Source: Eleusine coracana subsp. coracana | Taxonomy: Eukaryota > Streptophyta > Magnoliopsida > Poales > Poaceae | Reading direction: 5' to 3' | Assembly (NCBI GenBank): GCA_032690845.1 | Contig: CM064426.1 | Location: 48,155,417-48,219,416, forward strand | Length of the DNA: 64,000 nt | Shown here: piece by piece, positions 57,691-64,000 of the stretch | How positions within the stretch are numbered: the stretch's first letter is position 1 | Layout of the letters: each line of letters begins with the position of its first letter | Notes under the pieces: generated by a model | The model's input: only the letters and a program-made list of their open reading frames with translations | The model's database searches: none | What the model was told of the DNA's origin: nothing | Position numbers and translations under genes: made by a program

Positions 57691-57849
57691 AACATGGAGA
57701 ATGTCTTGTTCGAGACATAAAATCCGGACCCTCGTCAGGTGGTAAATCGATATTTATCCCCCTTCCTTTTCTTACCCCATTAAATTAGTTTTATTTTCCT
57801 TAACCACTAAATTAGTCTATAAAAAGGTGATGGCTTAGCCAAATTTACT

Positions 57850-58210
57850 GGTCGGGAGGTCAAATTTCATCAAAAACGACCGCCAGGGTGATAATCTGAG
57901 GCTCCAACCCAGCCAGTCAGTTTTTAGCACCCAGGAGGTCATATTTCATGAAAAACGACTAGCCGGCTGGGTAATATTCAAGTACCCAGAGTCCATCCCG
58001 ACCAGTCAAATATTAGCACCCGAGAGGTCAAATTTCATTAATAGCGACCCTCCGGGTGAAGGTCTGATCATCCAACATGGCTAGTCGAATTTCAGCAAAC
58101 CGGGAGGTCATATTCCATGAAAATGACCACCCGTCTGGGTAAATTTTGAGAGGCCATATTCTATCAAATTTTAGCACCCGGGAGGTCATTTTTGGCGAAA
58201 TATGATCACC
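57850..58210 (+). repeat. Array of about five degenerate hairpin repeats
   Basis: Units near 57852, 57930, 58022, 58100 and 58180, each an imperfect inverted repeat GGGAGGTCAAATTTCATCAA with AAACGACC...CCGG. Spacing 70-90 bp; same family as 2690-3420. Confidence 0.75.
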
Positions 58211-58639
58211 TGGCTAGTTAATTTTGAGCCACCTAACCAGAAATAACCTAGTCTAGTTTTAGCACCCTGGGGGCACTACTTTTTCTTGGATTCTTGGCTC
58301 TTTTACTGCATAAATCATGGTCATGAGTGGTAGAGGTGTGGCCAACTCTTCACATGTGAAAATTTTTCACCTAGAACCCTACATGCCAAAAACAAGTCAA
58401 TGAGAGCCACACAAATCACTCCATCTTTTGATCATCCACTCTCACCTGCCACTCTATTCACCTAGGCACCATAGAGGGCAGAACACTCATTGCAAAATTC
58501 TAACTTTGGCCATCCCATCAATCCCTCCTTGCTCCCTATCCTCTCTCTCCTTTTTCAGAATAGTGGAAGCATACATTTCACATGGCACCTATACAAGCAA
58601 CTTGGCTACCAATAATGCACTCAAGTGGGAGGAAAAAGG

Positions 58640-58763
58640 GGTGCCGACCGGCATGGGGCGCCGCTCGGCCAGGCCCACCACCCGGCGTGGGTCGCCGCCC
58701 AGCATGTACTGCTGCCTGGCCTGGCCACTCTCCTCCCAAGGCTCCTCTTGAGACTATAAATAG
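58640..58763 (+). promoter_or_regulatory. Candidate LTR promoter: CGGC-rich cluster and TATAAATAG
   Basis: 'ggggcgccgctcggcc', 'ccacccggcgtgggtcgccgc' and 'gcctggcctggcc' precede TATAAATAG at 58755-58763. Same order as at 3800-3893 and 62010-62418. Confidence 0.55.
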
Positions 58764-59040
58764 AGGGCTCACTCTGCTTTGGTTCTCCGCCACCATCCCT
58801 TCGGCTGAAAATTTCCTACTCACTCACTTTGCTCCCCCTCCTCCTCTCACCTTTCCACCACATTCCTTAGCAAGAACACTTTGAACCTAGATAAAAGTGT
58901 GCTGAACTAAAACCTAATAGCACAAAATTTCCGCCGCCATTGCACCTTTGAACGAATAACACTTGGACTACTAACCAAATGACTAATAGCTAACCATTAT
59001 CATCATTTTGTCCTTTGGGTATTGTGTCCATGTAACCCTT

Positions 59041-59837
59041 TTGCAGGAATGGCAAATATTTGGAGAGGCTTCTACACCAAGTTCAACAGCAGCAGCTCAA
59101 GCCGTGGGAGGCGCATACCAAGTGATCGCTCAGAAGCCAAGCACTCCGGAGCTTCACATGGGTATGCCCCGAGTTATCTCTCAGACACAATGTCCATATC
59201 TGAAGCCCCAATGGTGCAAAGCATGCAAGATGAAGAGTTTGAGAAGTTCTTGGAGAATGAAGAGAATATGGTGTTCAATGACTACAATGAGCAAAGAAAA
59301 TTCACCGCCATTTGAGATCGGGAATTCACGTCCATGCGCAAGTTCGACCACAACTTCCTCAAACGAATCGACATCCTCGCTGATTTCGAGTACGCGCTCA
59401 ACACGGCTGGATGTGTTTCAAGAGATAGGCCAGGAACAAGAGCACCTCGAACGGGTGCTTCGGGAAGCTCCCAATACCATTAGAAGCAACCGTAGTTCCT
59501 CGGCTTTACTAGTTCATCAACACACTACACTACTTCATCCCATGAAGAGTATGAACCGTCCAATCCTTATGCGATGGGAAGTTACCATCAACCTCATGGA
59601 GGCATAGGAACTTCATGTTCTGCCCAATTCACATCGTACAACTTTTCAAAGATGGAAGATGACATGCAATACCTGGCTGCAAACACTTATGACACCAACA
59701 TGCGAACTCAAGAAATACAAGCAGCCAGAAGGGATGGACAAAAATGGCAGCAGCAAACGTCGGAACAACTTCAGACGAACCTCTTCATGATGGACCAACT
59801 GTTCGTCCACTTCAACATCGATTATCAACCACCGTAA
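59041..59837 (+). pseudogene. Athila-like gag N-terminal ORF
   Basis: Starts MANIWRGFYTKFNSSSSSRG, then SHGYAPSYLSDTMSISEAPM and DEEFEKFLENEENMVFNDYN (59049-59315, stop TGA). It continues in other frames with REFTSMRKFDHNFLKRIDIL, a stretch DEEYEPSNPYAMGSYHQPHG-like and MEDDMQYLAANTYDTNMRTQ, ending HFNIDYQPP and TAA at 59835. At least three frame breaks. I take it as the start of an Athila-type gag because of its position behind the LTR-like region; its function is not otherwise visible. In copy 1 (4158-4253) only the two ends remain. Confidence 0.6.
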
Positions 59838-61479
59838 TGAATGCCATCCAAGCTTAAGTCTTGCAAAGACCTAAGCTTTGGGAGGTACGTGACCAAGGTG
59901 CACCATTCGTCCTACCCCCTCGCCTTCTTTCTCTAGTTAAGTTGTTTTATTTCCTCAAAAAAAATCCAAAAAGATTTTTAGTTGCGATAAAATTTAGAAA
60001 AACCCAAAAATATTTTTCACTTACAAGGAAAACCATAAAAATTTGCAAAACCAAAAAGAACACAAAGATTTCTTGTTTCAAATAAAATTTGAGAACTTAG
60101 TCTCTACCTTGCCTATGGAAATGATGAATAGTTGCTCTGTTAGCTCCCTGTGAGTCTCAAGTATACAACCTCTACTCTTCATTTTAGTGGGTAATGGTAG
60201 ACTGGCATGATGACAAAGCTAGTCTCTCTATGTTTTAGTGGGTGCAAAATGGCTAGTAAACACCAAGTCTAGTTGTTGGAATTCATGATATAGCTTGTTT
60301 TGGATGAGTCTATGATCTCCTCATGATTAGAGTCCAATGATTTCTTTCAAAACCATGCTGCAATAAAGACCCCCTACATGGTGTATGTCTTTTCGATGAT
60401 AGAAAAATTCCTACCAAGGCCAGGTATTAATTGTTAACCCATTTTTATGCCATTCATGTATGCATTGAGTTTGGTTAGGATTTCATCCTCATGAGGGACT
60501 TGCACTTTCAAAGTCAATCAATTTCCTTTGCGTTATCTTTGAGTTCTCAAATAATCATGCTTGGTTATGCGGTTTCCACATTGGATTCAAGCATCCACTT
60601 CACCAAGCATGTTAGCCAAAAATCTCTCCTTTGCAAAAATCTTGATCCTACAAGAAAGATTTTGGTCCTCCCAAAATAAATGTTTAGAAAAAGTTTGCAA
60701 AAATATTTGAACCATTGAACTAGCTTCCCTACACTATGAGAGCTGAAAAAGAAAGAAAGAAAAAGAAGAAAGAAGAAAAAAATGAGAAAAAATTATCAGC
60801 TCTCATGGATGTACAAATGTCAAGTTTCAAGGTTCCTTTGAGCAAAATAAAGGACCACCCTTTCACTCTAGCACAAAAATCCAGTCTTTGATAAATATTT
60901 TTGCTATTGTGCTAGTCCACTCCTTCACGTTAGTCCATTCTCACCCTCTCCCCTGGACATTATTTCCAAATGGTTGGAATGAGAAAGTGCAAAGTCTTTT
61001 CGCTAGGACCATCTCTTAACTTAACAAAATATGCATATAAAATGTGCCATCCTACCAAGCTCGACACATAAAGCCAAATTTCATAGAGTATGATGAGCAC
61101 TTGGTAAGGAAATACACTTTTTGAGAGATGAGAGTCATAGTGAAAAAATTGCACCAAGAGGGAAAATTTTCAATCTTATGCAACATTACAAAAAAAAAAC
61201 TTTAGACTCATGATCATGTAGGAGGTTGAGTGACAAAATCTAAACTAGTTGCTCTGAGTTCCAACCGCTCATGACAAGGTCATATAATGGCTAAGAGCCC
61301 CACTTACAATGAGAAAGACTTAGTGATCAAATTGTGCTGGTTTACTATTACCCCTATGTTGTAGGAGTATATGTTTGTGCACTTGATCCTTGCAGGGCTC
61401 TAATATTGAACCAACACCTGATCCATCACCTCCAAGTTTTAATTTGCTGGGGACGAGCAAAGGTTTAAGCTTGGGGTGG
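59838..61479 (+). mobile_element. Non-coding internal region and PPT of the Athila-like element (copy 2)
   Basis: The first 820 bp match 4254-5037. No pol domain. 60736-60806 can form a stem-loop: ATGAGAGCTGA and TCAGCTCTCAT around a purine-only loop of about 50 nt. The region ends with 'ggggacgagcaaaggtttaag' and cttggggtgg, the wording of Athila-type polypurine junctions, directly before the LTR start at 61480. Confidence 0.65.
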
Positions 61480-62520
61480 TGTTGGTGGCCCTTAAAACCC
61501 AATATCGGCCACCAACCAGTCGGGAATTGCAAGGTAAAGGCTAAGGTCTAAATAAAAACTTGATTAAACTAATGAAGTTCCACGAGTTTTTGGTGGAATA
61601 TGTGTTTGTAGGTTCAAAAGGGCCAAAATTATGTAAAAACATGAAGAAACACCCCGTCGGCCGATCCTGCTGTAAAATAGCCGGCCAACAGGGTCGTCTG
61701 AGGCCAAAATCAGCACCCAGTCCTTATCTTTTCGACGGATCAGGGACTCGCAGGGTAATCTGCCACCCGGATCATCACCAGGCTAGGTGATCAAGGCGAT
61801 CACCTAGACGAAGGCTAGAAGCCTAATCAAACAGTCGGACGACCACCCGACCAATCAAATGGGATCATCTCCCGACCGATTATCCGACCTGGCCGACCCT
61901 ACAAAACACTCCAAGATAAGGCTCTTTTCGATTACCGAACTAAGGAGGGTAAAAAGTGGAGAAGTAAAGGAGGCATCTATGTGGTACAACATGGACAAGT
62001 AATATGACCCAGAGGGGGCCAGCACCTAAAAGGGGCCGCCGCCCGGCACAGGCCACTGCCAGGCACAGGCCGCCACCCGGCCTTCCAGGCCGCCCGGCCT
62101 ACCCCGCCACCTGGCTTGGGATTTTCCTCCCGGGGGGTCCAGCCCACTCGGCCCATTATGCCAACCAACGCCAAGTGGATAAGGCGGTCGGGAACCAATC
62201 CAACAACCGTCATCCGGACCAAATCTGAGCCATCTGAGGGAATGCGGTCTGAAACCGACCAAATCTAAGGGCCGCGCGGCGCTCCCTGCTGCCCAGCCTG
62301 CAACGCCGCCCGGCATGTGCGGCCGCCAGGCCAATGCTGCCGCCCGGCGGGGGAATTTTTGCCCACCGACTCTCCTCCACCTTGAAGTACCCGCCAAGCA
62401 TTCACCATCTATAAATAGAGGGGGAATTCGGCAAAAACGAAGAGGCAAGCAAGTGAAGCACATTGAAGTCCATTTCCCACTAATTTTCTTACTAGTAGAG
62501 TAGGTTAGTTAGTCAGGAGC
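61480..62520 (+). repeat. 3' LTR of an Athila-like element
   Basis: Begins TGTTGGTGGCCCTTAAAACC after the PPT. Contains short inverted repeats (CTAGGTGATC ... GATCACCTAG at 61783-61808), a CCGCCCGGC-rich block (62030-62350) and a TATA box at 62410. It ends at 62520, against another gypsy LTR. It does not align at its start with the LTR-like region at 57691, so the two may belong to different elements. Confidence 0.6.
62010..62418 (+). promoter_or_regulatory. Candidate LTR promoter: repeated GCCGCCCGGC and TATAAATAG
   Basis: At least six GCCGCCCGGC / GCCACCCGGC / GCCGCCAGGC words between 62030 and 62350, then TATAAATAG at 62410-62418. The words overlap the GCC-box core (GCCGCC) that plant ERF proteins bind; binding here is not shown. 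Confidence 0.55.
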
Positions 62521-62700
62521 TGTCACACCCCAAAATTTTAAATTTTGGTATGTGACCTAAATTTCACTAAATTTTAAAACTTTTTATAATAGAATAAAAT
62601 TTATCCTAAATTAATTAGAGAGTTACCATTTCTTTTAGGTAAAAGAATTATTTTCTAAAACTAATTAAATTACTATAGGTTATTATTATTATTATTTTAA
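62521..62700 (+). repeat. Start of a Tekay-like LTR, related to the 15.4-kb element
   Basis: TGTCACACCCCAAAATTTTA followed by 'aaattttggtatgtgacc', and the AT-rich 'aaattaattagagagtta' and 'tttaggtaaaag' words, as at 6655-6830 and 12372-12540. Similarity fades near 62700. Confidence 0.65.
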
Positions 62701-63572
62701 TTTTGGTTGTTGCATTCATGCCTATTAGATGCACTAGTAGTGATGCACGTGTGGCACGCACGTTAGTATTTTGAAACAAAAATCAATGTTAAAGACATCC
62801 AAAATTCTCCGGTTAATCAAAAGAGTTATAAAATATCATGACCACTTATTTGCTATCCTAGATCTCTCATAAACGTGAATCTAATATAAAAAACATTCAA
62901 AATCACTTTGACAAATTCCAACAACTGTATTGAAAAAAGAGGAATCATAGACGTCCATCTCCGATATTGTTTAACATCCTTGATATGTAAATACGGAGCA
63001 ATATGCAATCTAGACCCCTTGTTATATGAGGTAAACAAGACCTATAAAAGGATGTAGATATAAAACTTTACTTATATAAAAAACATTAGAATTATCAATA
63101 ATATGCAAGTAATATATGTTCGATATCAAAGATGTTATACCACATAATGGATCAATGGTCAAGGGTCTTTGATAAATCCATGACTTCAACTTTCTTACGG
63201 GAATCTGGATGCGTGTAGATGGGAAAAGAGATGGGAAAGCAAAAAATAAAGAATAAAAAATATATTAACAAACATACAAGTATTTTAAACAAAATAAGAT
63301 GCATACAAAAAATTATAGGTCCATGAAATGATGGACTGATCTATAAAAAGTTGAATAACATGATAGTCAATTTCTCAAACTCCTATATTGAAACAATCAC
63401 TTGTGAACATCAACATCTTCTTAAGTTTTTCAATGGTTAATATAATAGGATAAGGAGATGAACTCCACAACCTTTTTGCTCAAATAAAGTAATGTTATTT
63501 CCATAAAGACATGAGTAAATTAGCTAACAAACTATAAAGGTTAAAAGTAAGGACGACATACTGCAAAGCTTT
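62701..63572. other. AT-rich stretch without recognisable features
   Basis: About 870 bp with no frame above 61 codons and no repeat that I can match elsewhere in the window. It could be the rest of the Tekay-like LTR in a diverged form, or older DNA between elements. Confidence 0.4.
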
Positions 63573-64000
63573 TGTGACAACCCTACTCCGAAAAGTAGAG
63601 TATGTCGTACAGGATCGCCTCGGGAGATGGTTAACGATGTAACCATACACATCATCCACACATGAACATTCATCATTTACAATATTACAGCACTTAGGTG
63701 CATAATATTACAAGTTCAGAGGTAGAATATAAACAAGTTCAGATCTGATACAACACATATGTCCTTAGTACATGTTACATAAATTAGCGGAAGCGATACG
63801 ACGACAAAACACGATGTCAAGTCCTACATGAACCATGCCAGCCCTATGGCGATGGCTCACTCATCACAGTTAGGGGAGCTAGGGACCCATTCGATGGTCC
63901 AGTTCTGAGGCTCCTCACCTTCCCACACAACCTTGTTACAACAATCACAGTAGGTAGCTAGAGGAAAACCTGGAAAATAACATAATCGCAAAGCCTGAGT
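63573..64000 (-). repeat. End of a minus-strand Ty3/gypsy LTR
   Basis: Reading from the right on the minus strand it contains the 'actcaggctttgcg' motif, 'ggagcctcagaactgg', and ends GGAGTAGGGTTGTCACA at 63573, the TGTCACA-type end of Tekay-like LTRs. The rest lies beyond the window. Confidence 0.6.

Larger units (their letters stand above)
57691..58930 (+). mobile_element. LTR-like region of the Athila-like element (copy 2)
   Basis: Collinear with 2440-4060 and with the reverse complement of 25986-26500. It contains 'atatttatccccc', 'attaaattagtttt', a hairpin-repeat array (57850-58210), a GC-rich block and a TATA box at 58755. It ends with 'aagtgtgctgaactaaaacc' near 58915 before the gag N-terminal leader. 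Terminal TG/CA and TSDs are not resolved. Confidence 0.6.

Noticed and set aside
1..64000. tRNA, rRNA or small nuclear RNA genes
   Set aside because: The only tRNA-like words are primer binding sites (TGGTATCAGAGC and variants). No cloverleaf or rRNA sequence was recognised.

Overview
The window looks like repeat-rich DNA from a plant, most likely a grass, with no host gene that I can support. Nearly every base that can be assigned belongs to an LTR retrotransposon or a derivative of one. The evidence is Ty3/gypsy and Ty1/copia protein remnants of lineages typical of grass genomes (Tekay, CRM, Athila-like and Tat chromoviral or non-chromoviral gypsies; SIRE-like copias), tRNA-iMet-type primer binding sites, polypurine tracts, TG...CA long terminal repeats and target-site duplications. 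There are no bacterial-type operons, no CRISPR array, and I recognised no tRNA or rRNA gene. Lineage names rest on recognising protein motifs by eye.

Layout, left to right. 1-2415: 3' end of a Tekay chromovirus (integrase tail, chromodomain, 3' LTR). 2420-5037: a coding-poor Athila-like element whose LTR carries an array of hairpin repeats. 5038-6526: two pieces of one copia LTR family in opposite orientation. 6527-22596: a tiny TRIM/SMART-type element (322-bp LTR, 39-bp internal region, minus strand) split by a 15.4-kb non-coding Tekay-like element (6655-22070, TSD CCCAC). That large element is itself split in its 3' LTR by a CRM-type element (15982-21018, TSD TGTGG). 22600-25985: copia gag, split by a solo copia LTR (23561-25732). 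25986-28196: minus-strand Athila-like gag-protease plus LTR. 28197-37500: a minus-strand SIRE-like copia, split by a non-autonomous CRM-type element that lacks reverse transcriptase and integrase (29895-34459, TSD ACCTT). 37500-41163: a decayed multi-exon gene of the 'putative gypsy type transposon' family (PF04195). 41165-54638: a plus-strand copia with its 3' LTR, split in the integrase by a CRM-type element with two full LTRs (43315-50231). 54639-55790: Tat-lineage RNase H/integrase, minus strand. 56041-62520: more Athila-like sequence, gag-protease, LTR, gag N-terminus and PPT/3' LTR. 62521-64000: fragments of two other gypsy LTRs around an unassigned AT-rich stretch.

The insertions form a clear chronology. 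The TRIM was in place before the large Tekay-like element split it, and a CRM-type element then entered the latter. The two copias were split independently by the other two CRM-type elements. In those two copias the copia reading resumes across the insertion site. Three CRM-family insertions in 64 kb suggest, but do not prove, centromere-proximal DNA. No autonomous element is intact: every pol has stops, frameshifts or deletions. The longest clean reading frame of a structural protein is the gag of the non-autonomous CRM-type element (31224-32594).

The least ordinary features are: a compound LTR that contains a second PPT/LTR junction, present in both LTRs of the 15.4-kb element; the very small TRIM whose LTR start is the same as that of the CRM elements; hairpin-repeat arrays in the Athila-like LTRs; and a gag-protease-LTR arrangement without reverse transcriptase.
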